This document shows positions 44,680-53,623 of a stretch of DNA of 64,000 nucleotides, piece after piece; the first letter of the stretch is position 1, and every line of letters begins with the position of its first letter. The notes under the pieces are model-generated. The model was not told where the DNA came from. It ran no database searches and saw only the letters and a list, made by a program, of their open reading frames with translations. The DNA is from Armatimonadota bacterium. GTDB taxonomy: Bacteria > Armatimonadota > Fimbriimonadia > Fimbriimonadales > Fimbriimonadaceae. The stretch is taken from positions 372,001 to 436,000 of the forward strand of contig JAFDWX010000005.1 in the NCBI GenBank assembly GCA_018268255.1. Direction: 5' to 3'. A program made the translations under genes and the position numbers.

Positions 44680-45197
44680 GCAGTTGTCAGCGCGCGGTTT
44701 CGCAAGCCTGCAGCTTGTTCTACCGCTTCCATTTCCTCCCGAGTGAGCTCGCGTTCGGCTTTGCCCCGCTGAATTTCCTTACAGAAAACACGACAGTCGG
44801 CACGCCCTATCAAGCTCGAAATGACGATTCCGTCACCCTTTTCATCATACAAAGCCAAGGCGAAACTAAGTTTCCCCCCAACCTCTGGAAATGCATCAAA
44901 TCGCACCAACCCGGCATACCGCTTGGCTGTGGACATTTTGGATTCTTGGGTGTCGAGTCGCTTGCGGATTTCCGTCAGCTCCTCATCCTGGCGAACCCTC
45001 TCGCGTAGGTGATCATAGAGAAGACGCTCCAGATTGGCTCCGCCTTCGGTTTTCATCAGGTCGTTCCATCGCTGGCTCATGCTCCTGAACCGCAAACCCA
45101 TCACCACCATCGTGGCAGCGAGAATGAGAACCAGGGAAGCCAGCACAAGGGTCACGACCGGCTGGTTGGAGCCCAGCGCCTTTAAAATAGAATCCAT
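44676..45197 (-). CDS. DUF4446 family membrane protein
   Basis: 173 residues. N-terminal membrane helix (VVTLVLASLVLILAATMVVMGL), a coiled-coil stretch (RQDEELTEIRKRLDTQESKM) and a conserved domain KRYAGLVRFDAFPEVGGKLSFALALYDEKGDGIVISSL that defines DUF4446. The role is unknown. First gene of the sigma/anti-sigma unit here, which is an unusual position for it. Confidence 0.88.
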   Translation of the reverse strand: MDSILKALGSNQPVVTLVLASLVLILAATMVVMGLRFRSMSQRWNDLMKTEGGANLERLLYDHLRERVRQDEELTEIRKRLDTQESKMSTAKRYAGLVRFDAFPEVGGKLSFALALYDEKGDGIVISSLIGRADCRVFCKEIQRGKAERELTREEMEAVEQAAGLRNRALTTA

Positions 45198-45268
45198 AAG
45201 TCAATACGGCAAGCGATTTGGTACCTCACTATACCTTTGACAAAAGCAAGGATCGGCTGGTGACTATC

Positions 45269-45967
45269 CTATCTGCCGTTCGCAAACCGCGCAACACGAT
45301 CTTTTGCTGGGCCACGCAAAACCACTTCGAATGAAGTCAGAGGGCAGCTGCTGACCTTTACCAAATACCATCGGCCGAAATAATCGCCCAGTTGGTAAGG
45401 ACTGGGTTGCGGGCCTTGATGATGCTTCGGCACCAGGGGTCCGAGTTCAGGTGCTCCCAGCCACCATTCGTGCTTCTCGATATCTTCGCGATTGCGAGTT
45501 TGAATCCGATTGAGTTCCCTCAGGGCACCTACTTGGGATCCGATTTCCGCCGATTGCAGTTCCAAATCTCCCGGACGCGCATCAACGCTGTCTACGAGTT
45601 CCAGCATCGGATATTTGGGGTAGGCCGAAAGCGAGATCAGGAACCATTGGTTCCCTGGCATCCCGCTCCGAAACGTGTCGAAACGTCTTGCAGATTCCTC
45701 CGCAGGCCAGTGTTCTCGCCGTTCCCAGTAGCCCAGCCACCGACTGACAAATCGCGGGTTGAGCCACAGCGCGTGCTCGACGGCGAGTTTGCTCTTACCA
45801 TTGAACCACCGACCGATCACGACTCTGTCTTCTCGGAACACGGTGGATTCCGGCTGGCGCTTGGCCGCGAGACTCGTGCCAAACTCCCACTCGGTTCGGA
45901 TCGGCTTCGCCCAGGCGCCATATCGGGCCGAGACCGCCGCCGCCATCCACGCTGCACAGAGGATCAT
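45269..45967 (-). CDS. Hypothetical protein, 232 residues
   Basis: No family recognised. N-terminus has a short hydrophobic segment (ILCAAWMAAAVSARYG) that could be a signal; the rest is Trp/Arg-rich (WERREHWPAEESARRF, HEWWLGAPELGPL) and looks globular. GATAAT lies 6 nt before the ATG. Stands alone between the DUF4446 unit and the ankyrin gene; convergent neighbours are absent. The 45968-46131 gap shows nothing recognisable. Confidence 0.55.
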   Translation of the reverse strand: MILCAAWMAAAVSARYGAWAKPIRTEWEFGTSLAAKRQPESTVFREDRVVIGRWFNGKSKLAVEHALWLNPRFVSRWLGYWERREHWPAEESARRFDTFRSGMPGNQWFLISLSAYPKYPMLELVDSVDARPGDLELQSAEIGSQVGALRELNRIQTRNREDIEKHEWWLGAPELGPLVPKHHQGPQPSPYQLGDYFGRWYLVKVSSCPLTSFEVVLRGPAKDRVARFANGR

Positions 45968-46131
45968 AAGGAGATTATCGGCCAGTTAGGCGATTACGCC
46001 CAAGTTTCGGGTGATCGCCGTCACACGCTCTGAATTCTCCTCGGAGTTTCTACAGCTTTTCAGGTCAACCTCAATTTGGAGCTGCCCTAGATTCGTTCCC
46101 ATGGCATCCAAAAAGGGGCTAGAGTGAAGCG

Positions 46132-46575
46132 TTACTTCCTGGAAGCCTTGTTCAACTCGGCCGCAATCTCTGGCTCGCTAGACAGTTTGGCCAGATCCAA
46201 CGGAGTAACTCCGCTTCGATTCACGCTGTAAGCATTCGCTCCTCTCCGAACAAGGAACTTGACATTTTCGACTCTGTCGTGGATGACAGCAAGCGCTAAG
46301 GGCGTATTGCCCTGCGCATCCACTGCTTCCAAGTCGGCGCCAGAGTCGAGAAGAATAGCAACTATCCGCTCGTCACCCTTATAGGCGGCCAAGTGCAAAG
46401 CGGATTTCCCGAATGGGTCAACTTTTGTCAGCTGTTTCGGGTCCTTCGCCAAGAGCTTTACCGACTCAGAATCATTGCTTTTCACCGCAGCCAGAATATC
46501 GTCGCTGTGGGATTTACAGCCGAACGCCAGGAATGGAAGAAGAACCAATGGTAGCAAAGTTCTATACGTTTTCAT
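46132..46575 (-). CDS. Ankyrin-repeat lipoprotein
   Basis: 147 residues from ATG 46575, preceded by GGGAGGTG. Lipoprotein signal with lipobox LAFGC at about residue 18. Three ankyrin repeats: SVKLLAKDPKQLTKVDPFGKSALHLAAYKG, then DERIVAILLDSGADLEAVDAQGNTPLALAVIHD, then RVENVKFLVRRGANAYSVNRSGVTPLDLAKL (split as listed). Presumably an outer-membrane or periplasmic binding module. The repeat element at 46789-46854 lies upstream. Confidence 0.85.
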   Translation of the reverse strand: MKTYRTLLPLVLLPFLAFGCKSHSDDILAAVKSNDSESVKLLAKDPKQLTKVDPFGKSALHLAAYKGDERIVAILLDSGADLEAVDAQGNTPLALAVIHDRVENVKFLVRRGANAYSVNRSGVTPLDLAKLSSEPEIAAELNKASRK

Positions 46576-46788
46576 TGAAAGCACCTCCCAGGCCGTCGCG
46601 ACCTCACACTCCATCTGCTCATCGATAGTGTTTTAACTCGGCGATCAGTCTCTTTCGCGTCAAGAATCGGAGCGAGATTTCCAAAACGGGCGCAAGCTAC
46701 TCGCATCTCAATGACGATATTTCAGTATAGTGCGTGCTTCCGAAAGCAGCAGGGTCGATTCGGATAACTGGCCAAGCTTGTCTCGAAA

Positions 46789-46854
46789 CGCCGCGGTGGG
46801 CAGGGCTGAGGGCCGGAGGCCCGAAGCCAGGGCGAGGCCTTGGGCAACGCGGCG
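46789..46854 (+). repeat. Structured repeat element, copy A
   Basis: Outer stem CGCCGCG (46789-46795) pairs with CGCGGCG (46848-46854). The core reads GGGCAGGGCTGAGGGCC, loop GGA, GGCCC, then GAAGCCAGGGCGAGGC and CTTGGGC. Core is 85-90% identical to copy C, but the outer stem is unrelated. It ends 9 nt past the purF stop and is antisense to that gene. The remainder of 46576-46788 shows no gene. Confidence 0.7.
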
Positions 46855-46863
46855 GAGCGAAAG

Positions 46864-48318
46864 TCAGACAGTCCCAGCCACGTGAATGGTCGCAATCTCG
46901 CCCACCTCCGGCGGATGCTCGAACGCGTTTTTCTCAACGGGCTTGGGAATCTCGATCGGATAATCCCCGTTGAAGCAGGCCAAACAGAAATGCCGCTCGT
47001 CTTTTCCCACGGCGCTCACGGCACCGGCGATGGAGAGGTATCCCAGTGAACTCGCCCCGATATGCTCACAAATCTCAGGGATCGTCATTCGCGCAGCGGC
47101 AAGTTCCCCCTTGCTCGCCATGTCGATGCCATAAAAACAGGGGTGGACGATGGGCGGCGCAGTAATACGAACGTGAACCTCGGACGCTCCCGCTTCAAAG
47201 AGCATCCGCACGATTTGCTTGGTTGTCGTCGCCCGAACAATCGAATCGTCCACAAGTACAACGCGCTTCCCTGCGATGTGCTCGATCAGCGGCGTCAACT
47301 TCATCCGAACGCCGATTTCCCGCATTCGCTGGTCGGGCTGAATAAACGTGCGGTGAATATATCGGCTCTTGGTCATCCCCTCACGAAACGGAATGCCGCT
47401 TTCTGCTGAATAGCCCAACGCGGCTGGGATCCCGCTATCGGGAACTGGCACCACCACATCGGCCTCGACCGGGTGCTCTTGGGCCAAATTCGCTCCCATC
47501 TGCTCCCGGGCCGAGTACAGCAGAGTGCCATACATCTTGCTATCCGGCCGAGCGAAGTAGATGAATTCGAATAGGCACATTGCAGGCCGAACAGGAGGAG
47601 CCGCTTGTGCGGTCCGGAGACCGTCCTTGTCGATGATCGCGAGCTCTCCCGGTTCCAACTCCCGTTCCGGCACGGCTCCGATCGGGTTAAACGCGCAGCT
47701 TTCGCTCGCCACCATGTAGCCATCACCGATCCGGCCCACGGTAAGCGGTCGGATTCCGTGAGGATCGCGGAAGGCGAGAATCATGTTTGGCGTGAGGACC
47801 GCGACGCAATATGCGCCTTTGATCTTGCGCATGACCGCGCCGACAGCATGCTCGGGTCCCTTATCCATGTGGTGGACGAGCAGCCGTGCAATGACTTCCG
47901 AATCAGCGGTTGTCTCAAACTTCTCGCCGTCGCGCTCGAGATCCTCGCGGAGTTCCGCAGCGTTGATGAGATTGCCGTTGTGCGCCACTGCAATCTCTCC
48001 GACAAGGCTTTGGCAGTAGATCGGCTGGGCGTTGCGCAAAACGCTGGCGCCGCTCGTGCTGTACCGGGTGTGACCCACCGCCAACGTGCCCGGAAGTCGG
48101 CTCAGGTTTTCCTCATTAAAGACTTGGCTGACTAGACCCATGCCCTTTTCCATGTGGACTTGCTCGCCATCGCTCACGGCGATGCCCGCGCTTTCTTGGC
48201 CGCGATGCTGCAACGCAAACAGGGCGAAAAAAGCCAATCGAGCCGCTTCTCCACCCGGTACCGAGATTGCCAGCACCCCGCATTCTTCTTTTAAGCGATC
48301 ATCGAGCAGAGGATCCAC
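46864..48318 (-). CDS. purF: Amidophosphoribosyltransferase
   Basis: First committed step of purine synthesis: PRPP plus glutamine to phosphoribosylamine. 484 residues from the GTG at 48318, chosen because TATACT lies 6 nt upstream and the propeptide before the catalytic Cys (KEECGVLAI) is then 12 residues, as in family members. Glutaminase half: LQHRGQESAGI, VGHTRYSTSG, AVAHNGNLINA. PRT half: VVLVDDSIVRATTTKQI. C-terminal CLACFNGDYP matches the Bacillus type, which carries a 4Fe-4S cluster. No neighbouring pur genes. Confidence 0.95.
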   Translation of the reverse strand: MDPLLDDRLKEECGVLAISVPGGEAARLAFFALFALQHRGQESAGIAVSDGEQVHMEKGMGLVSQVFNEENLSRLPGTLAVGHTRYSTSGASVLRNAQPIYCQSLVGEIAVAHNGNLINAAELREDLERDGEKFETTADSEVIARLLVHHMDKGPEHAVGAVMRKIKGAYCVAVLTPNMILAFRDPHGIRPLTVGRIGDGYMVASESCAFNPIGAVPERELEPGELAIIDKDGLRTAQAAPPVRPAMCLFEFIYFARPDSKMYGTLLYSAREQMGANLAQEHPVEADVVVPVPDSGIPAALGYSAESGIPFREGMTKSRYIHRTFIQPDQRMREIGVRMKLTPLIEHIAGKRVVLVDDSIVRATTTKQIVRMLFEAGASEVHVRITAPPIVHPCFYGIDMASKGELAAARMTIPEICEHIGASSLGYLSIAGAVSAVGKDERHFCLACFNGDYPIEIPKPVEKNAFEHPPEVGEIATIHVAGTV

Positions 48319-48422
48319 TGCATGAGTATAGGCGAGAACGGAGGCGGCATATCCAAGTTCACTCGCAAGAATCAGCCATGCCAGATACGCCTGAACCTCA
48401 TTCCAAATCATGCGCCTGTTTT

Positions 48423-48490
48423 TCGGCGCGGTGGGGGCAGAGGCACGGCGTCTGCCGTGCCGAGGGAGTGGCTTTGGGCCACCGCGCCGA
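48423..48490 (+). repeat. Structured repeat element, copy B
   Basis: Outer stem TCGGCGCGGTGG (48423-48434) pairs perfectly with CCACCGCGCCGA (48479-48490). Inside, GGGCAGA is followed by hairpin GGCACGGC/GCCGTGCC, then GAGGGAGTGG and CTTTGGGC. It shares the 5' GGGCAG and 3' TGGCTTTGGGC blocks with the other copies while both stems have other sequences. Located 35 nt before the EVE gene, sense to it, and between it and divergent purF. Confidence 0.7.
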
Positions 48491-48524
48491 CGACCGGGAC
48501 TTCCTTATCGGCCACAATTGGCCC

Positions 48525-48995
48525 ATGAACTACTGGCTCATGAAATCAGAACCAGAGACCTACTCCATCGACGACTTGGAACGGGACGGAACCAATATGT
48601 GGGAAGGTTGCCGAAACTACACTGTTCGCAATTTTATGCGCGACAAAATGAAGGTCGGAGATCTAGCTTTCTTCTATCATTCCGTGTGCGATCCGGCGGG
48701 AATTGTCGGCATCATGAGCATCGCCAGCAAGGCGTACGCAGACCCCACCCAATTCAATCCAGACAGTGAGTATTTCGACCCGAAGTCACCAAAAGACAAT
48801 CCGCGTTGGCTCGCAGTCGATGTAAAGTTTGAAGAGAAATTCGAGAGAACAGTCAGCTTGACAGAACTGAAGGCCAACCCAAAATTGCAAGCCATGGCGG
48901 TGGTCCAGCGGGGACAACGGTTGAGCGTGATGCCGGTAACGGCCGCCGAATGGAAAGAAGTGCTCAAGATGGCGAAAAATAGGCTAGGGGGATGA
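48525..48995 (+). CDS. EVE-domain protein
   Basis: 156 residues: NYWLMKSEPETYSIDDLE, MWEGCRNYTVRNFM, KVGDLAFFYHS and NPRWLAVDVKF are classic for the EVE (PUA-like, ASCH/YTH-related) fold that recognises modified bases in nucleic acid. Small standalone EVE proteins of this length are conserved but their target is not settled. CACAAT lies 6 nt before the ATG. Divergent from purF. Confidence 0.93.
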   Translation: MNYWLMKSEPETYSIDDLERDGTNMWEGCRNYTVRNFMRDKMKVGDLAFFYHSVCDPAGIVGIMSIASKAYADPTQFNPDSEYFDPKSPKDNPRWLAVDVKFEEKFERTVSLTELKANPKLQAMAVVQRGQRLSVMPVTAAEWKEVLKMAKNRLGG

Positions 48996-49050
48996 GTCCC
49001 GGGGTGTCTCCGGTTCCCGGGATTTCATCCTCCCAGCCTGTTGCTCTCGC

Positions 49051-50274
49051 CTAAACGTGAAGCCGTTGTCGAACCTTGATGTTGCCGCTGATACCGCTCA
49101 CATCCAGGCTCCCTGTTCCATCTCCGAGGCGCCCGGTGATTCGCTTATCTTGGCGATTCATTTCCTCAAGCTCCAGCATGCAATCCACTTCCCCACGCAA
49201 GGTCGAGAGCGTCACGCGGCAATCGCCGCCTCCCGGAACTGAGAGCATCGTGTCGCCCTGCACCGAGCGGATCGTGACATTTCCATCCAGCGCTCGGTCA
49301 AGGTCGATTTTCACGTCCCCTGCCACAGCTTCGACGCTTACGGTCTTGCCCGAGCACGCTTCAAATGTGATGTCGCCGGAAGCGGTTTTCACCAGATTGC
49401 TGACCGAACGAACTTCCGTCTCCTTGACGTCTCCGCTCTTGGATTCCAGAGTGATGCTCGGCCCCTCTACCTTGAACACCTTGATGTCGCCACTCGATGT
49501 CGAAGCTTCGACCGGACCATTGAGGTTGTTCAGAGTTACGTCGCCGCTATCCACTTGAACTCGGCATCCACCGCCAGTCGAGTGGAGTGTCACGTCGCCG
49601 GATCTCGAGCGGACCTCGACAAAACCAGTCTGGGCCAGCTTGATTTCAAGATCGACGTGAAAACCGCTCAAATCCGGCTGACGGATGAGCAGGAAGCCAT
49701 CGCTCTCCTCAAGTACCGGGATGTACGTGGCAGCTTTGCTCACAGCATCCGCCTGATCCGAACCGCGGATCTCCGCATTGGCGATGACGACGCTGGATTC
49801 AGCGCCACCCGTTACGGAGATATCGCCGCTCCAGTTCTCAATCTTGAGAGCCTTGCCTTCTGGCAAGAAGAACGGCAGCTCAACCTTCTTGTGCTCAACG
49901 TGCCCGATTTTGAACACGAAGCCACCGCGCTTTGCCTCCTCGACAACGGATTTCAACGCTTCTCCACCTCGATTGACACCTTGGCGGATTTGGGCGCTGA
50001 CATCTTGCCAGTTGACGGAACTTGCCACATCCTTGCCGATTTTCTCGATCGTGTCGATGATCGAAGAAAACGGATCGCGAGGCGGGTTTTGAGTCTTCTC
50101 GTCGGACGACTGGTCGGAGGTGGCGTGCGCAGCTTGGTCTGTTTGGGGTGGCTGCGTGCTGGAATCGGCGGTGTCGCCGTCGCCCATGGCCTCGATGAGT
50201 TCAGCCGCGTCGGCTGCGCTCAACTTGCCTTCCTGCACCATCTTCAAAATTCGCTCCATTTGTTCCTTGTTCAT
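49051..50274 (-). CDS. DUF4097 (beta-helix-like) protein with SHOCT-like N-terminus
   Basis: 407 residues. N-terminal short helical motif MERILKMVQEGKLSAADAAELIEAMG resembles the SHOCT/SHOCT-like leader; a Gln/Ser/Thr-rich linker follows; residues about 120-400 are the DUF4097 repeat, with SGDVTL, SGDIKV, SGDITF, AGDVKI and so on stacking as a beta-solenoid. Such pairs with DUF2089 are widespread in Firmicutes-like genomes and are thought to sense envelope state. Start overlaps the stop of the DUF2089 gene (ATGA). Confidence 0.85.
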   Translation of the reverse strand: MNKEQMERILKMVQEGKLSAADAAELIEAMGDGDTADSSTQPPQTDQAAHATSDQSSDEKTQNPPRDPFSSIIDTIEKIGKDVASSVNWQDVSAQIRQGVNRGGEALKSVVEEAKRGGFVFKIGHVEHKKVELPFFLPEGKALKIENWSGDISVTGGAESSVVIANAEIRGSDQADAVSKAATYIPVLEESDGFLLIRQPDLSGFHVDLEIKLAQTGFVEVRSRSGDVTLHSTGGGCRVQVDSGDVTLNNLNGPVEASTSSGDIKVFKVEGPSITLESKSGDVKETEVRSVSNLVKTASGDITFEACSGKTVSVEAVAGDVKIDLDRALDGNVTIRSVQGDTMLSVPGGGDCRVTLSTLRGEVDCMLELEEMNRQDKRITGRLGDGTGSLDVSGISGNIKVRQRLHV

Positions 50275-50663
50275 GCCTTCACCTCCTTCATGCGGGCTTT
50301 GGCTTCTTCTGCGGTAATTTCCCCGCGTTCCAACTCCTCAATAATTCGTGCTTTTGCTTCTGGGCTCACCTTATCGTTCTGGCGAATCGGCTGGAGCTCC
50401 AAAGCAGCGAGCAGGTTGTCCAGCTTGGAACGCACCGTGGGATAACTGATCCCGAGTTCGCGTTCGACCGCGTTCATCATGCCGCGGCACCGGAGAAAAG
50501 TCTCCATAAAGCGGAAATTTTCTTCATCCAGTTGCGCGATGCGCGGGATGGAAAACCGGGATCGTATCGTCACCTCCCCGTCTTCGGTCTGCAACTCCGT
50601 CACCAAGAGCGGCTTGCCCGATACAGGGTCGTGCGAAGGGATGGGATAAGATTTTCTCATCAT
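50271..50663 (-). CDS. DUF2089 family HTH protein
   Basis: 130 residues from ATG 50663 (or 50660), with GAGGTGTGG upstream. DPVSGKPLLVTELQ, SIPRIAQLDEENFRFMETFLRCRGMMNAVERELGISYPTVRSKLDNLL (split: core region plus HTH) match DUF2089, followed by a SHOCT-like end (EAKARIIEELERGEITAEEAKARM). Likely regulator of the downstream DUF4097 gene. Confidence 0.88.
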   Translation of the reverse strand: MMRKSYPIPSHDPVSGKPLLVTELQTEDGEVTIRSRFSIPRIAQLDEENFRFMETFLRCRGMMNAVERELGISYPTVRSKLDNLLAALELQPIRQNDKVSPEAKARIIEELERGEITAEEAKARMKEVKA

Positions 50664-50842
50664 GGTGGTCCACACCTCAATATTTTTAATCACTATAGCC
50701 TATGTACTAAAGAATTCGCATGCACCTAGGGCAAAAGCCTCAAGATTCTTGTCCAAATAGTGAGCAAGCCATTAGGCGACAGGGAGGAGTAGAGATGGTG
50801 GACCGTGGAGATTTTGGGAAGCCGATAAATTGGAGAGAACGA

Positions 50843-50927
50843 AGTCCCCCTTCCAAGAAAAGCGACCTCCCGGGAAACAAGTCCCCCTCACAAGCGAAGC
50901 GCGTTGAGGGGGATTTAGGGGGAGACT
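50843..50927. repeat. Hairpin-rich intergenic repeat (CCCCCTCA type)
   Basis: In the otherwise empty 50664-51026 region. AGTCCCCCTTCC (50843 onward) is followed by AGTCCCCCTCA, and TCCCCCTCA (50882-50890) pairs with TGAGGGGGA (50905-50913); a GATTTAGGGGGAGACT tail follows. The pattern looks like a dispersed MITE-like repeat, but only one copy is in the window. No gene seen elsewhere in this gap. Confidence 0.4.
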
Positions 50928-51026
50928 GACCGCAAAACATGGAGCACTTGGGACGCTAACAGACGGGAAAAGAAATCTCGCCGCATGGCCTGAGGCCACT
51001 CCCGGCGGCGAGCAATCCGTAGAGTC

Positions 51027-51332
51027 TCACACCAAGACCAGCAGCCGCGCGACCGTTTCGCCTCCTGCGTCCATGTTGATCGCTCGGGCGATCGAATAGC
51101 TGTTCCCCTGCCAGGAAACCGTATCTGTGGCGACTGCCGAACAATCGAAAGGAACGTATGCGGCGGCCAAGGGACGATTCCAAACCATTTGGAGGTCGCC
51201 ATCGGTCATATACATCCTGGCGGCAGAGGGAGAAATAGTCGTCAGCAGCATCTTCTGCCCCACTGAATTCAGCGGTACCAGAGACCCGAGCCGCTCGATT
51301 ACAGACTTGAATCGACGTTGCATCGGACTCAT
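51027..51332 (-). CDS. Phage head-tail adaptor / head-closure-like protein
   Basis: 101 residues: SVIERLGSLVPLNSVGQKMLLT, then VSWQGNSYSIARAINMDAGGETVARLLVLV, whose end (YxVxRxxxMDAGGETVARL) is typical of small head-closure proteins in Siphoviridae and gene transfer agents. Overlaps the upstream connector gene by 4 nt. Last gene of the capsid module; nothing tail-like follows in the next 300 nt. Confidence 0.55.
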   Translation of the reverse strand: MSPMQRRFKSVIERLGSLVPLNSVGQKMLLTTISPSAARMYMTDGDLQMVWNRPLAAAYVPFDCSAVATDTVSWQGNSYSIARAINMDAGGETVARLLVLV

Positions 51333-51748
51333 TCCTGTACCTCCGACTTCCCATTCGCGGCGGAAACGGATGCGGGCGGAGTGACCAGCGGATCGTTGCG
51401 GCGATACGGCCGGAGCCTCTCCCAGCCGCGCACGATCATTCCCGATGGGTCTTTGGAATCGGACCCGACAAACGGTTGCACCGATAGCCCCGCCAGGTCC
51501 ACCTTGTCCGCATAACCCGGCTTGCGCAGAAGCTGCGCGTAAAATTCCCCGGCGATGATCTCCAGCGCGGCGAGATTCAGGACCGATGCCAAGCCCGCGG
51601 GTGCATCAAGGCCCAGGTGCACATCCGCAATTTCGTATTGGATCGCACTGAGCATCTGGCCCACCATTCGGTTGATTTCCGTGTCGTAGTCAGTGACTGT
51701 GAGTCCGCACCGTTCACGGATGTCCTGAGTCGTAACAAATAAGCTCAT
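51329..51748 (-). CDS. Phage head-tail connector-like protein (gp6-type)
   Basis: 139 residues. An acidic helical domain (TTQDIRERCGLTVTDYDTEINRMVGQMLSAIQYEIADV) resembles gp6/head-tail connector proteins; a flexible tail is at the C-terminus. Position fits: downstream of the capsid gene, overlapping its neighbours on both sides by 4 nt. Confidence 0.5.
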   Translation of the reverse strand: MSLFVTTQDIRERCGLTVTDYDTEINRMVGQMLSAIQYEIADVHLGLDAPAGLASVLNLAALEIIAGEFYAQLLRKPGYADKVDLAGLSVQPFVGSDSKDPSGMIVRGWERLRPYRRNDPLVTPPASVSAANGKSEVQE

Positions 51749-52026
51749 GACGCCTCCTCGTGTTCGATTTGGTGAAACTCGCGCGTCCCATACTCCACCA
51801 TTCGATTCAGAAGAAGGTTGGCTTCCTGTTGGTGGCGACGGAGCTCCTCCAGCGCGTCAAAAATCCGTTGCTGATGGCTTTCCTGAGCACCCAAGTTTCT
51901 CTCCAGAAAGTTCATCAACCGATCAAAAGACGAGCGTTGTTGGTTAAGGCTGAGGCGCGCGAGCCCGAAGGCGGCCGCAACGCAGCCGCCCAGGACTCCC
52001 CAAAAATCCATTCCGCCTAGCTCCAT
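51745..52026 (-). CDS. Small membrane/coiled-coil protein of the capsid module
   Basis: 93 residues from ATG 52026, overlapping the preceding gene by 10 nt (alternative ATG 52011). N-terminal membrane helix (DFWGVLGGCVAAAFGLARL) then coiled coil (LMNFLERNLGAQESHQQRIFDALEELRRHQQEANLLLNRM). No match recognised; a holin, inner-membrane anchor or scaffold are possible. Confidence 0.45.
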   Translation of the reverse strand: MELGGMDFWGVLGGCVAAAFGLARLSLNQQRSSFDRLMNFLERNLGAQESHQQRIFDALEELRRHQQEANLLLNRMVEYGTREFHQIEHEEAS

Positions 52027-52220
52027 TTGAGCAGAGCCTTGAGTTCCGACAACGTGGCCGTAAACCTCTTCCACTCAAGCTCCAGTTCCGCGCCCGATGA
52101 GCGTTGGGAAATCTCGGCTCGTAGCCGAGCCACAATTGCTCCCAGTCGCTCGCCCGAGGCGATCAGGCTGCTCACGGCGACAAACAGTTTGGGCGAAATC
52201 CACCTTACAAGCCAAGCCAT
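52017..52220 (-). CDS. Small helical protein of the capsid module
   Basis: 67 residues from ATG 52220 with GGAGG nearby; the start overlaps the capsid gene stop (TAATG). One hydrophobic helix (WLVRWISPKLFVAVSSLIAS) then a basic/acidic helix. Unrecognised; it is conserved in position between capsid and connector genes only by inference. Confidence 0.45.
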   Translation of the reverse strand: MAWLVRWISPKLFVAVSSLIASGERLGAIVARLRAEISQRSSGAELELEWKRFTATLSELKALLKWS

Positions 52221-53158
52221 TACGGGTTGCCTCCATAGGCTGCTTGCCACAAGCCCAAACCAACGTTATAGCGACCGCGGACGCCGTAATAGAACCGGTC
52301 GCGCATGAATGCGCTCTCCGATCCGCTGCCAGCTTCGAGTGCGGCAAACTCCACAGGAACATCAGAGCGCTGCTGCAAAACCACCGGGCGGATGGGTCGC
52401 TTGGTGTCCAGCACAAACCACATATCCTTGCTCGTTCCCGAGATGAAGGGTGAAACCACCACGTTGAGCTTCCCTCGGAAGGCGTTGAGATATGGCGTGG
52501 AGGCCGCCGTATCCGTCGCGTTGCCTCGGTACACCACCACGGGGCTTTCCACAAGTTCCGTCGCCAGCCAAAGGTTGGAAGGACCCACAACCAGCGTATC
52601 CGGCATGATCCCCAGTGGGATCCCCTGGTCGTCTGGCACCGCCATCATGGCGCTGATAGCCGCGCCGAGACTGTCCGAGCCCAATGCTTGGGAAGTGACG
52701 TTCCCGTAGCTGGCGCCTGGCGAACCCGGGTGGTTGCTTGCGAAGAAGCTGACCCCATCGATGCCTGCAGTCGTAAAGCCCCCAGTGAGAGCACTCACAA
52801 CGAGCTGATGGCGATGGGCTGCCACGCGCAACGCCAAATCTCGGATGCGAAGGCGGATGAAATCGAGTTGATCATCTTCGATTGCCTTGCGATCCACGGC
52901 GATGGTCGACTCGAAGGTCCGGTCTTCGATCGTGAGAGCGTACGTGGACATGCCTGCTGGGCTCCGTTCGTCCACAAACTCCCGCATAGCTGGCGGAGCA
53001 CCGAGCCATGCATATTTCTGCGAGGGCTGAGTCGTGTTGATGACCGTGGCGATTTTCTCCGCCACGCTGTTGTTGAGTTCCGATCGATAGGCAAGCTCGA
53101 ATTCAGCTCGCAGCCCCGGCAAGAGCAGATCGGGAATATCGGATTTTGTAATTGCCAA
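52220..53158 (-). CDS. Major capsid protein, Mu gpT-like
   Basis: 312 residues from TTG 53158, with AGGAGG 6 nt upstream. SDIPDLLLPGLRAEFELAYR, TIEDRTFESTIAVDRKAIEDDQLDFIRLR and SFFASNHPGSPG, then a HK97-fold-like C-terminal half (PDTLVVGPSNLWLATELVESPVVVYRG and WFVLDTKRPIRPVVLQQRSDVPVEF), fit the Mu gpT major-head family (about 305 residues). Lies after protease and cement genes, in normal phage order. Confidence 0.82.
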   Translation of the reverse strand: MAITKSDIPDLLLPGLRAEFELAYRSELNNSVAEKIATVINTTQPSQKYAWLGAPPAMREFVDERSPAGMSTYALTIEDRTFESTIAVDRKAIEDDQLDFIRLRIRDLALRVAAHRHQLVVSALTGGFTTAGIDGVSFFASNHPGSPGASYGNVTSQALGSDSLGAAISAMMAVPDDQGIPLGIMPDTLVVGPSNLWLATELVESPVVVYRGNATDTAASTPYLNAFRGKLNVVVSPFISGTSKDMWFVLDTKRPIRPVVLQQRSDVPVEFAALEAGSGSESAFMRDRFYYGVRGRYNVGLGLWQAAYGGNP

Positions 53159-53172
53159 TGCAAACCTCCTGA

Positions 53173-53613
53173 TTAAACGCTGTGGTTGTCGATGCGGACG
53201 CGAATGCCCGCGACGCCGGTTGAGGTCGATTCCAGGCCTACGATGGTGCCCACCTTGTATTGGTTGGTCAGCCCCGAGGTCGCTATCTGGATTTCCCAAT
53301 CGCTGTTTGCGTCCACCTCCTTGCCGAGGTCGGCGATGGTTGGGGTGAGGCCAGAGATAGGTTTGTAGACAAACGAACCGGATTTCGTGATCGCAACGGA
53401 TTTGTCTCCTGCTGCGCCTGCAGAATTGTCGACGCTTTCGTTGGCGACGCCGACGAATTTGAGGCCCGACGTTCCGTGGACCATGGGTGTGGCAAAGCCG
53501 GAGCTGTTGACTCCGACGAGCGCACCTTTGAGGACCTTTGTGGCGGCCACCCTATAGGCCATCACAAGCCCGGGCCGCTCATATGTTTCAAATGGTTTGG
53601 TCAATGCTGCCAA
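53173..53613 (-). CDS. DUF2190-like capsid cement (decoration) protein
   Basis: 146 residues from TTG 53613, with AAGGAGAGG upstream. PFETYERPGLVMAYRVAATKVLKGALVG, FATPMVHGTSGLKFVGVANESVDNSAG and DKSVAITKSGSFVYK fit DUF2190/cement proteins that stabilise phage heads. Located between protease and major capsid protein, its usual place. Gap to the capsid gene is 14 nt. Confidence 0.72.
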   Translation of the reverse strand: MAALTKPFETYERPGLVMAYRVAATKVLKGALVGVNSSGFATPMVHGTSGLKFVGVANESVDNSAGAAGDKSVAITKSGSFVYKPISGLTPTIADLGKEVDANSDWEIQIATSGLTNQYKVGTIVGLESTSTGVAGIRVRIDNHSV

Positions 53614-53623
53614 ATTCCTCTCC

